Shown in pieces: positions 51,452 to 60,237 of a DNA stretch of 64,000 nt. The notes beneath the pieces are model-generated. The model was not told the origin of the DNA. It made no database searches and saw only the letters and a list, made by a program, of their open reading frames with translations. Each line of letters starts with the position of its first letter. Position 1 is the first letter of the stretch. The position numbers and the translations under genes were made by a program. Origin of the DNA: Bacteroidota bacterium (lineage in GTDB: Bacteria; Bacteroidota; Bacteroidia; AKYH767-A; 2013-40CM-41-45); contig JADJON010000003.1 in the NCBI GenBank assembly GCA_016713765.1, positions 868,001 to 932,000 of the forward strand. Direction: 5' to 3'.

Positions 51452-52015
51452 TCAGACGTACAAGCCCCATTCGTCTTCGAACTCGTCTTTCCGGAACTCC
51501 TTCACCCAGTCACGGAAAGCGAGACGGAACTGCGTGATTTCCCTGCGGACGGCATCCACGTACGCGCGGCTGACCATGTCTTCGGCCGCGAAGAGCAACA
51601 GGGAAGAAAAGATCATGCGCGCCTTGGCGCGGATCTCCGAAGCGTTTTCCATCCGGATGATGTAGAGGCAGTGACCGCTCGACTGCAGCTTCACCTGCGC
51701 CAGCATCGCCTCCGAAAGGATCATTCCGGCGTGATGACTCAGGAAGTCGCGGGCATCTTCCGGCCCGGGTGTTTTATCGGGATCAAACTCGGCCGGCGGC
51801 AGGGAATGCACATCCTCCGGGGAGGTCGCGGCGGTGGCGGGACCTTCCAGGGCTGCTTCCAGCAGGTTCATCACGCTTTCCCAGCGCTTGCAAGCAAGCT
51901 GCCAGGTTTCGTACAAAGGGCCGGACTTCCACACGTCATTATCATCGTCCAGGTAACCGCTGAATTCGTGTTCGAAATCCTCCTCGTCATCAAAAGGATT
52001 GTTGTCGTGGTTCAT
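51452..52015 (-). CDS. Hypothetical cytoplasmic protein
   Basis: 187 residues from ATG 52015 (MNHDNNPFDDEEDFEHEFSG); the frame reaches 52087, but the added leader is Cys/Pro-rich and unlikely. An acidic N-terminal ~45 residues and a helical remainder ending KDEFEDEWGLYV. No signal peptide and no known motif. It converges on creD with a 24-bp gap. I do not recognise it. Confidence 0.6.
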   Translation of the reverse strand: MNHDNNPFDDEEDFEHEFSGYLDDDNDVWKSGPLYETWQLACKRWESVMNLLEAALEGPATAATSPEDVHSLPPAEFDPDKTPGPEDARDFLSHHAGMILSEAMLAQVKLQSSGHCLYIIRMENASEIRAKARMIFSSLLLFAAEDMVSRAYVDAVRREITQFRLAFRDWVKEFRKDEFEDEWGLYV

Positions 52016-52181
52016 GTTGGTTGGTGTATGGGGCAAACCTACCACGGCACTTGGACAAGCGCAACCGCATTTATGCGGGAAAAACACAGGAGAAATAATT
52101 CAAAATAATTTTTAGGAAAATATTGTATATATCAAATATTATATTATCCTTTGCTGTAGTTAAAGTTTTAATCAAACCATC

Positions 52182-54153
52182 ATGAAATCAACCCAATCGA
52201 AAAAAAATTCCCTAAAAAATTTATGGGGGGGGGGTATTTTCAGCGGTATTGCTTGCGATTAGCGTCTCCGCCTTCGGTCAATCCCTGGATGTCACATTCA
52301 ACCCATCGGTGTTCAACGGAGGCTATCACATCAGTTGTAACGGGGCCAGTGACGGATCGTTGGAGGCGATCATTGTAGGTGGACAGCCGCCTTATTCGTT
52401 CCAATGGTCCACGGGAGCTTATACCAAGACCATTACGGGATTGTCCGCTGGAACCTATTCGATTTCCATCACGGACGCTGCCCAGAATACGATCAGCAAG
52501 AGCTACACGCTGATCGCCTCCGAAGCGATGAGCGGTTCCCTCGATAAATCGACGTACGGCGGAGGTTATAACGTTTCCGCGCAGGGTGCCAGTGACGGAT
52601 GGATTACCGCGGTGATCGGAGGCGGCGCGACGCCGTATTCCTATCAATGGAGTAACGGCGCCGAATCGGAGACCAACCACGACCTGCCCAGCGGCTCTTA
52701 TTCGGTGATCGTTCGGGATGTGAACCAGTGTCAGTTGCAGCTTTCGGCCAACCTGACCCAGCCAACACCCCTGCACATCGTAAGTATCACAAGTCCCTTG
52801 CACAACGGATACAACCTGCGTTGCAAGAGCAGCGATGATGGCGCCATTGATCTGACCGTTTCCGGCGGTGTTGCGCCTTATACCTATCAGTGGAGTAATG
52901 GAAACTTCACGCAGGACCTGGCCGACCTGAAAGCGGGTGAATACACCGTACTAGTGAAGGATTTAAACGGAGTGGGCGTTACGGCCAGTATCACCCTTAC
53001 CCAACCCGGCTCCATCGAAGTAGACCTTTCTGCCCCTACCTACCCCAACGGCCACCACACCACCTGTTACAACTGCTCCAACGGCAGTGTGACCACCACC
53101 GTGACCGGCGGGGTGATGCCCTATACGTACTCCTGGAACACCGGCCAAAGCAGCCAGAACCTCGCCAACCTCATGGCCGGGACCTACGCGGTGCAGGTTA
53201 CCGATGCCAACGGCTGCACCAAAGCCGACGTCAAGATCGACCTGACCCAGCCGGATCGGGATGATTGGACGATGGTGGGGAATAGCGGTATTGATTCGAC
53301 CAGTGAATTCCTGGGAACAACGGACAGCACCAGCCTGGTTTTGAAAACGAATGGAGCTGAAAGGCTTCGCCTGAGAGGGACCGGGGGTGTCAGGATTCAA
53401 TCCGGACTCTCGGTTGATAGCCTTGACATCTTAAACAACGTGTCCCTGGGGGGTAGAAGATTAATGGGGTATCGGGTTTCATCACAAACCGGAACAGGCT
53501 TGTTCGGTTTTGGACAGGACCCGGACGAATCAATCAACGGAATAACCTCGTGTACAAGCCCCGCTCTTAATGTTCCGACTAATTATCAGTTTCAGGGTAC
53601 CCTTCAGCTATATGGTAATTTTTCTACTGGAAGCGGGATTGGTGTGATGGAAATGGGATTTGATGGGGTGAATTCGTTCATTGATGTAGTTGGCTCAACA
53701 CAAGATCCCAACGCGAATCGCTTGTTAATAAATTATTACTGTGGTAAAGACGTTTTTATTTGCTCAGGGCAAAGTGGAGGAAGGATTCAGCTTGGAGGAA
53801 GTAATACAATTGTCGGAATAGGTATTGACCCTGCAATTTCTGTCAACCAAAATGGTGATTATCGATTATTTGTGGCTGACGGAATTCGTACAGAAAAAGT
53901 GAAAGTTGATTTAAAAGGGAATTGGCCAGATTATGTTTTTAACTATAGCTATAAGTTGATGAGTTTGAATGTGCTTGATGAGTACATAGAAAAGAACAAA
54001 CATTTACCAGGCGTACCTTCAAGTAAAGATGTGCAAGATTCAGGTATTGATTTAGCTGAAAATCAGATTCTATTGCTAAAGAAAATCGAGGAACTTACAC
54101 TATATATTATCGAGATTAATTCAGAAATCGAGAAATTAAAAAAACAAAAGTAA
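52182..54153 (+). CDS. SprB-repeat surface adhesin with S74-like tail; frame broken at a poly-G tract
   Basis: Read from ATG 52182, the protein starts MKSTQSKKNSLKNLWGG, crosses a run of ten G, and hits a stop at about 52260. With nine G the frame runs on as VFSAVLLAISVSAFGQ, a good signal peptide, into the long frame ending at 54153 (656 residues in all). Four SprB repeats follow (each with a PPYSFQWSTGA or MPYTYSWNTGQ core and GTYxVxVxD end), then a TDSTSLVLKTNGAERLRLRG region as in tail-fibre-like surface proteins. The C-terminus (LPGVPSSKDVQDSGIDLAEN, ending in a coiled coil) is the form often found with peptidase-S74-type trimerisation. It is probably an adhesin exported by the general pathway. 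Confidence 0.75.
52225..52234 (+). repeat. Homopolymer tract of ten G inside the adhesin signal-peptide region
   Basis: G10 lies 43 bp after the ATG. Loss of one G, or gain of two, joins the start codon to the adhesin frame. Such tracts are classical sites of slipped-strand phase variation; sequencing error at a homopolymer is the alternative. Confidence 0.8.
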
Positions 54154-54234
54154 GCATAGGGTAAAATAATGATACTATCTATCGGTCAATCCATTGCAAG
54201 AGGCTAACAAATTCAAATTGAATCAAAGTATCAA

Positions 54235-55104
54235 ATGAAAAAGACGCTTAGAATTGGTTTGTGTTTTTGTATCGTATTATTATCGAATTCTAGTCTTGCA
54301 TTTATTCCTTTCCCATTTAATAATGCGGTTTGGAAATATGGCAGATACGATTTCAGCTGTCCAGGAATGGGAAACTATTGTGGACAAATTGTGTATAAAT
54401 TTCTAGGAGATACTACGATTTCAGGGAGAAACTACAATAAGCTATACAGCTCTTCCTTTCCAGATACTAATTATCTATATACCGCAGCATTACGACAAGA
54501 TTCAATAAACGGCAATATTTATATTGTAATGGCAAATGGACAATGTAACTCGGCCGATACTTTATTATATAACTTTAATTTATCTCTAAACGATACAATT
54601 AATCAATGTATATATTTCCTTGGCCAATTATATACTACAATTCAAGAAATAGATTCCGTAAACCTAGGAGGTCAATGGAGGCATCGAATAAAATTAAGCG
54701 ACAACAATAACTCAAATTTAATTGAAGGAATAGGATCTACTAGTGGGTTGATTGGTCCATGGAATGGGTGGCTTGGAGGTTATTTATTACTTGAGTGCTT
54801 TGAACTGAACGGTACTGCGATATTTCCTTATTCAAGTTGCTTTTCTACATCTGCTGAAAATCCAATTCAGGAAGCGGTAATGGAGCCAGTGATCAACTCT
54901 GGCAAACTTTTGCTGCGAATACCAAGTTCCCAATCATTTTCCAACGCTGCATTGTATTCAATCACTGGACAGTATATTTCTTCATTGAAGAAGGAAGGAA
55001 GTTTTTTTACATGTGATATCGAAATGATTCCATCAGGAATGTATATTATCAGAGTGTCTTTATATGGTCATTTAATAAATATTAAATTGTTTTTAGTCAA
55101 ATGA
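54235..55104 (+). CDS. Secreted protein with short T9SS sorting domain
   Basis: 289 residues with a signal peptide (RIGLCFCIVLLSNSSLAF). The central part (FNNAVWKYGRYDFSCPGM, YKFLGDTTISGRNYNKLY, IEGIGSTSGLIGP) is of a type common in Bacteroidota secreted proteins, but I cannot give it a function. The C-terminal ~75 residues form a T9SS-type sorting domain (AALYSITGQYISSLKK, IPSGMYIIRVSL, INIKLFLVK). The gene is AT-rich compared with the backbone. Its last 4 bp overlap the next ATG, so the two are co-translated. Confidence 0.75.
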   Translation: MKKTLRIGLCFCIVLLSNSSLAFIPFPFNNAVWKYGRYDFSCPGMGNYCGQIVYKFLGDTTISGRNYNKLYSSSFPDTNYLYTAALRQDSINGNIYIVMANGQCNSADTLLYNFNLSLNDTINQCIYFLGQLYTTIQEIDSVNLGGQWRHRIKLSDNNNSNLIEGIGSTSGLIGPWNGWLGGYLLLECFELNGTAIFPYSSCFSTSAENPIQEAVMEPVINSGKLLLRIPSSQSFSNAALYSITGQYISSLKKEGSFFTCDIEMIPSGMYIIRVSLYGHLINIKLFLVK

Positions 55105-57974
55105 AAATATATATATCATTCATTTTGATTCTGTGTTCATTTTTGAGCTATGCTCAGGATTATGCAACAATTAGAGCTAATTTTTTGCAGAATTACGATA
55201 ACATTACTGATGAAAACGAAGGCAGTCCCCTTAATCAGTTTTTACGATTAGATAATTATCAACGATTGAGATTAAGTTACGCGAATAGTCTTCAGGAAAT
55301 AGAAACCTCCTACAAGGATTATTTAATAAATAATAATTTACATAGAACCCAAGGCGTACAAGCCGTAGCAAATTGGGAATCAATAGGTCCCAATAAACGT
55401 CCTATTAGCGTTTCGCCAGTTCTTAATTATGCCTCAGGAAACGGACTCTTTACAACGATTCGATTAGATCCTGTTGATCTAGACAGAATCATTATTACAT
55501 CTGCCCATGGAGGAGTATGGGAAACGACTAATTCTGGAGGTTCATGGATAAATCTATCTGATTTTAGTTTGCCATCCGTGCAAGTATCTGATATTGCAAG
55601 AGATCCAACAGATCCGAATTTTATGTATGTGGCGATGGGGAATCGTGATGACTACCATCAATTGACATTGTGTAGTGGCATATATCGTAGTAACGATGGC
55701 GGGGTTTCTTGGAATGCAGCCAACAATGGGTTAAATAGTTTGATTGGATTTGAGTCAATTTCTAAAATATTAATAGATCCACAGGACCCTAACATAGTTT
55801 ATTTAGCAACTTCAAATGGTATTTTTAAAACAATTGACGCGAAAGGAGCCTGTTCATGGATTCAACTGTCGGACCCACTAGTTTACAATAACTATTTCCG
55901 GAATGTTCTTTATATACCAAATGGTCAGAATAATGTACTATTAGCATCTGGCGTAGATGTGGTAAAAAGTCATGATGGAGGGCAAACCTGGATCAGTTTA
56001 ACGGGTGTTGGAACAGGAATGGATTTCTCCACTTTTGTTGCAACGCCTTTTGTATCGCGTATTAATATTGCAGTCACACCTATTAACCCTGATGTAATTT
56101 ATGCATCAGTTATATTGAAAGATACCCCTGGGTTGCCGCAGTGGAATACTACTCGTAGGCACTATTTGTTTAAGTACAATCGTTCAACCTGGAGTCAAAG
56201 AAACAATATTCCACCAAATTACAATTACAATGGCGATCATACCGAAAGCTGGATAGCAATCGATGTTTCACCGGTTAATGAGAATATGATTGCGGTAGGT
56301 CATTCATCTGGTTTTTTCAGTTTTGATGGAGGATCTACAAATCTTACACCAGCATATGTTTACTTTGGAGGAATCGTACACCCAGATGTGCATGACATTC
56401 AATTTAGTAGAGATGGCTCTTCTGTTTATTTTGCTACTGATGGTGGCGTTTATAAATACTTATTTTCCACTTCTACATGGAGTATGATTTCAAATGGTAT
56501 AGCAGCAAATACAGTCACAAAAATAGCTCTTTCAGATATTGACCCTAACTTGATGCTGATGGGGGCATTTCACAGTGGGAGTAATAAATATGACCCCATT
56601 AATTTACCTCCAACAGACCCATGGGTGATCTATAATGGAGGTGACGGCACTGAGCAAGGGGTGGTAAAAAACCTTCCGCACATGTTATTTGCCTCGTCTC
56701 AAAAGAACACGATTAGTTTGTCTATGAATCGCGCAATCTCGCAAGCTGCGCCTATTTCTAGACCATTAGATCCTGGTTGCTCTAATGGACCAGAAAACTC
56801 AAGATTTGTTGGAAATTACAAATTGGATCCCTCTGAAAGCACCACAGTAGTTGTAGCGTATACTGATTTATATAGCTATAATTCAATCAACTCTGTATGG
56901 AAAAAACTAACTGATCTACCGTCTGATTTTGGGTTTAATGATTGTAATCAAGGAGTAAATGCAGTTTCTATTTCAGAATCAGATCATAACTATATATATA
57001 TATCTGGTGAGAATGCAAATAGGTTGTTCAAGACAAATACAGGAGGTTATGGAAATCAGTGTACTTCGAATTGCTGGACAGAGCTTTTCCCACCAAATCC
57101 ATTACCAATAACTTCAATTGCAATTTCATACACCGATCCAAATAAAATCTGGGTGGCCTATTCAGGATATATTTCTACCGAGAAGGTGAAATACTTTGAC
57201 GGATTTAGTTGGATAGATTATTCAAGTGGCCTGCCTAATCTTCCAATGAATGAGATTGTATATGAAAAAGGATCTAATGATGCTCTTTATGTAGCAACAG
57301 ACATTGGAGTTTATTATCGCAATGCGACTATGCTTCAATGGGAACCATTTATCGACAATCTTCCGAATGTAATGGTGTCTGATCTCGAGATTAATTATGC
57401 AAACAACACAATTGTAGCAGGCACCTTTGGGCGAGGTGTTTGGCAATCTGATCTTAATTGCCCTCAATCTTTCGATTTAACAGCACAGCCAGGGGTTAAT
57501 TTTTATGAGGCGGAGAATAACTTGTTAGCGTTTTCATCGTTTACTCTATCCCCAACATTGACGTTTAGGGCGGGAAACACTGTGAAACTTGATCCGGGTT
57601 TTGAGGTGGCATCAAGTTCTGCCGGTTATTTTCAAGCATTCATACACCCTTGCAACCACCCCGGAAACAGCTTTAAAAAACGTTTTAACCAAGTATCTGG
57701 CGGCCTAAAATCAATAAGTGAACCTGAGTTTTCAATTTCAGTATATCCTAATCCCACTCAATCATTAATAAACATTGAAGTTAATACAGATTCAGATGAA
57801 GATTCCTATGTAATAGAGATTTATAATGTAACAGGAAATAAGTTAGCTCAGAAGAATGAAAATAAATTTCCTTGTTTAATTGATATGACCAAATTTGGGC
57901 AAGGAATTTATTTTGTAAGAATATTTTGCAAGCAACTTAATCGTTACGAATGCAAAAGAGTTGTAGTCATATAG
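55101..57974 (+). CDS. Large secreted BNR/sortilin-like beta-propeller protein with T9SS sorting domain
   Basis: 957 residues with a signal peptide (ISFILILCSFLSYAQD). Many BNR/VPS10-type repeats follow: GGVWETTNSGGSWINLSD, IYRSNDGGVSWNAANNG, VVKSHDGGQTWISLTG, giving one or two beta-propellers. A segment of the 'GNTVKLDPGFEVASSSAGYF' type precedes the T9SS type A sorting domain (FSISVYPNPTQSLINIEV, IYNVTGNKLAQKN, GQGIYFVRIFCK). It is thus a surface or secreted protein, perhaps glycan- or protein-binding. It is AT-rich and overlaps the previous gene by 4 bp. Confidence 0.82.
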   Translation: MKIYISFILILCSFLSYAQDYATIRANFLQNYDNITDENEGSPLNQFLRLDNYQRLRLSYANSLQEIETSYKDYLINNNLHRTQGVQAVANWESIGPNKRPISVSPVLNYASGNGLFTTIRLDPVDLDRIIITSAHGGVWETTNSGGSWINLSDFSLPSVQVSDIARDPTDPNFMYVAMGNRDDYHQLTLCSGIYRSNDGGVSWNAANNGLNSLIGFESISKILIDPQDPNIVYLATSNGIFKTIDAKGACSWIQLSDPLVYNNYFRNVLYIPNGQNNVLLASGVDVVKSHDGGQTWISLTGVGTGMDFSTFVATPFVSRINIAVTPINPDVIYASVILKDTPGLPQWNTTRRHYLFKYNRSTWSQRNNIPPNYNYNGDHTESWIAIDVSPVNENMIAVGHSSGFFSFDGGSTNLTPAYVYFGGIVHPDVHDIQFSRDGSSVYFATDGGVYKYLFSTSTWSMISNGIAANTVTKIALSDIDPNLMLMGAFHSGSNKYDPINLPPTDPWVIYNGGDGTEQGVVKNLPHMLFASSQKNTISLSMNRAISQAAPISRPLDPGCSNGPENSRFVGNYKLDPSESTTVVVAYTDLYSYNSINSVWKKLTDLPSDFGFNDCNQGVNAVSISESDHNYIYISGENANRLFKTNTGGYGNQCTSNCWTELFPPNPLPITSIAISYTDPNKIWVAYSGYISTEKVKYFDGFSWIDYSSGLPNLPMNEIVYEKGSNDALYVATDIGVYYRNATMLQWEPFIDNLPNVMVSDLEINYANNTIVAGTFGRGVWQSDLNCPQSFDLTAQPGVNFYEAENNLLAFSSFTLSPTLTFRAGNTVKLDPGFEVASSSAGYFQAFIHPCNHPGNSFKKRFNQVSGGLKSISEPEFSISVYPNPTQSLINIEVNTDSDEDSYVIEIYNVTGNKLAQKNENKFPCLIDMTKFGQGIYFVRIFCKQLNRYECKRVVVI

Positions 57975-58052
57975 AATATCAAGTAGTCAAACTACTTTAA
58001 GGAAATTTGCTAAGAGGGTGTTACAAAAAGTATGTCAATTTAAAGGAAGTAC

Positions 58053-58102
58053 TTGAAGCCTTCCCCCAAAACAGCTACGCTCAAAACTATCCAATTCGGT
58101 AA
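58053..58102 (+). mobile_element. Relic of an IS3-family terminal repeat
   Basis: TGAAGCCTTCCCCCAAAACA then GCTACGCTCAAAACTATCCA and ATTCGGTAA matches (as inverse complement) the right end of the intact IS at 10848-10897. Only the ~50-bp end remains. It marks the right edge of the AT-rich surface-gene segment; the remaining bases of the 57975-58170 gap show nothing else. Confidence 0.7.
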
Positions 58103-58170
58103 GCTGCCGGGTAATTCCATTTTCATCCGGAAGGTATCCGGGAAAAACCGCTACACCTGAACTGTTTTTT

Positions 58171-58959
58171 TTACTTCCCGACGATCGCCGGCTGGTTGGC
58201 GAGGTTCTCGTAACCGACCAGGTCCATTTTGATGGAACCGACGAGGATGTCTGTTTGCACGCGGACGGGAATGCGGTTGGAGTCGTCGCTGACCCAGACG
58301 GTCATGTCTTCGTTGTCCTTGAACACGCGGCCTTCGACCAGCATGGGGCGGAACTTGATGCAGCGGAAAGTGCCCATCTTGGTCTTGATTTCCTCTTTAC
58401 CGATGTATTTGATGTTCATCGGAAAAATGGCGTCGTCGAGGTAACCGTTGATGGGGAATACATCGCCTTCTTTGGCGTTGCTGAAATCGATGGTGCGGGC
58501 GTAGTAGAACGCGGACACGAGGTCCTGGGTGTTCTCGGGGATGGAGATGGTGGCCTTCTCGCTCTTCGCCGAGTCGCTGAAATGGTTGAAACTGACGTTC
58601 TGGTTGATGATGTAACCGCCTTCGTTCACGCGGCGGATGAACAGCCAGGGCAGCATGGCGTCCTTATCGATGACGGATTCGTAGCGGTCGCGGACTTTGA
58701 AGAACCAGTCGAAGGCGCCGACGGAGCGACCGGTGCCGACGACGTGGTAGCAGTCGCGGTTACCGAAGTTCTTGAGTTCGGGTTTGACTTCGAGGGTGGC
58801 TTCGCCGGCATCCATGAATCCGTAGTGGATGCGGAATTTGAGCACTTCGCCGGGACGGAAGGCGTTGTGGTTCAGGGAGCGGAGTTTCTTCTGGCCGGCG
58901 GCGCTGGTGATGGTGCAAGCGGCGAGGAAGAGGATCAGGAATCGGATGCGAAGATTCAT
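58171..58959 (-). CDS. DUF3108 exported protein
   Basis: 262 residues from ATG 58959 (MNLRIRFLILFLAACTITSA), a clean signal peptide; the longer frame to 58989 adds no signal features. The mature protein matches DUF3108: FRPGEVLKFRIHYGFMDAGE, DWFFKVRDRYESVID, GTFRCIKFRPMLVEGRVF, MTVWVSDDSNRIPVRVQTD, then the C-terminal VGSIKMDLVGY. Members are periplasmic beta-barrel-like (lipocalin-like) proteins of unknown function. Confidence 0.88.
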   Translation of the reverse strand: MNLRIRFLILFLAACTITSAAGQKKLRSLNHNAFRPGEVLKFRIHYGFMDAGEATLEVKPELKNFGNRDCYHVVGTGRSVGAFDWFFKVRDRYESVIDKDAMLPWLFIRRVNEGGYIINQNVSFNHFSDSAKSEKATISIPENTQDLVSAFYYARTIDFSNAKEGDVFPINGYLDDAIFPMNIKYIGKEEIKTKMGTFRCIKFRPMLVEGRVFKDNEDMTVWVSDDSNRIPVRVQTDILVGSIKMDLVGYENLANQPAIVGK

Positions 58960-59024
58960 GGCGCCTTGACTTGGCAAAGATTGTTCCAAGGAGTAAAATG
59001 CTGGTTTACAGCCTTATTCTTTAG

Positions 59025-59032
59025 CAAAGATA
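59025..59032 (-). promoter_or_regulatory. -7 element TATCTTTG for the DUF3108 gene
   Basis: A TAnnTTTG match on the minus strand, 65 nt upstream of ATG 58959. Between 59100 and 59205 lie fragments of repeat DNA, including CTCGTCGCTCGTCCCACGTC (reverse GACGAGG family). Confidence 0.5.
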
Positions 59033-59208
59033 GGGTATGGAACAAAACAATCGAATGGATTAACGGAGGATTAACTATTTCGATTGTGGCAACTGCCAGG
59101 TAAAAAAACCACGGAGGACACCGAGGGCGGAAGGCAGTTGGCAGTATGCAGCTAGCAAGACCCTCGCACCTCGTCGCTCGTCCCACGTCCCTGATCGAAC
59201 GATCGGAA

Positions 59209-60102
59209 TTACTCGCTTTCGTTCCGGAAGGGCGCTTTTTCGTCAGCCGCTTCGGATTCAGGGGCGCCGGGCTGGTTTTCTAAAAAAATCTGCTTGCGGT
59301 CGGGCAGTTCGAGGTCGGCGGCTTCGCCGGCGGCGGGCGGAACCGCTTCGTTCAGCTCCTCCGCTTCTTCGCTGAGCATAACGGGCGCGCTGTAGTCTTC
59401 GGAGCCCATGAGCGGCGCTTCGATGGTGTCACCTTCTTCGTTGAGCGTTTCCGAGAGTACCGGTGTTTCGGAACCGGCTTCCGACATGGCCGTCACTTCG
59501 CTGTCCTGCGTGTTGGCTTCCGTTTCCGGCTCGGCTTCCATGAGTTCGGACGGCTGACCGATCTCGTTCTGTTCGAGGTGGAGGTCTTTGAGCTGCGGCA
59601 GGTCTTTCACCGACTTGATGCCGAAGTAATCCATGAAACTGTCGCTCGTGGAGTACATGATCGGTCGGCCGGGGCCTTCGCTCTTGCCGGAGATGGCAAC
59701 GAGTTCTTTCTCCAGCAGCTTCTGGATGGCGTAGTCGCAACTGACGCCGCGGATGTGTTCGATCTCCGACTTGGTGATCGGCTGCTTGTAGGCGATGATG
59801 GCCAGGGTCTCCATCTGGGCGACGGAGAGTTTCTTCTTGGCCTTGTGCTGTATGAGCGCGCTGACCGTCGGGTAGTAGTCCTTCTTGGTCAGGAACTGGT
59901 ACCCTTCCGAAATCTCTTCCAGGCTGAAGGCGAAAGTCTCATCCTGATACTTTTCGCGGATCTGGGCGATTGCGGCCACGATCTCATCGTCGGTCAATTC
60001 CCAGCCGTAAGACAGCTTAAGGGAGGCGGCGATTTCGTCGAGTGTAATGCTTGTTTCCGAGCAAAAAATGAGGGCTTCGATATGCTGGTTGAGGAGATTC
60101 AT
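59209..60102 (-). CDS. scpB: Segregation and condensation protein B with acidic C-terminal extension
   Basis: 297 residues from ATG 60102 (MNLLNQHIEALIFCSETSIT). ScpB pairs with ScpA and Smc to condense and segregate chromosomes. The two winged-helix domains are clear: HIEALIFCSETSITLDEIAA and GYQFLTKKDYYP, then VAQMETLAIIAYKQPITKSE and IRGVSCDYAIQKLLEKELV with the family signature SGKSEGPGRPIMYSTSDSF. These end at about residue 175. The remaining ~120 residues are a low-complexity acidic tail, longer than in most ScpB proteins. Confidence 0.92.
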   Translation of the reverse strand: MNLLNQHIEALIFCSETSITLDEIAASLKLSYGWELTDDEIVAAIAQIREKYQDETFAFSLEEISEGYQFLTKKDYYPTVSALIQHKAKKKLSVAQMETLAIIAYKQPITKSEIEHIRGVSCDYAIQKLLEKELVAISGKSEGPGRPIMYSTSDSFMDYFGIKSVKDLPQLKDLHLEQNEIGQPSELMEAEPETEANTQDSEVTAMSEAGSETPVLSETLNEEGDTIEAPLMGSEDYSAPVMLSEEAEELNEAVPPAAGEAADLELPDRKQIFLENQPGAPESEAADEKAPFRNESE

Positions 60103-60237
60103 CGGTCGGGAGGAGGCGAACGGCGATTGCCGCCGTTCAGACTCCAATATTAGAAAAATTCCGGCTGTTTCATCCAAATTTTCAGGAAAAATCAGGATAA
60201 AAGGCTGTTCTTAAACAGGATAAATTCTACACCTAAA

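Noticed and set aside
52240..52803. 187-residue antisense frame in the adhesin gene
   Set aside because: It lies within the SprB-repeat region and has no start context or domain.
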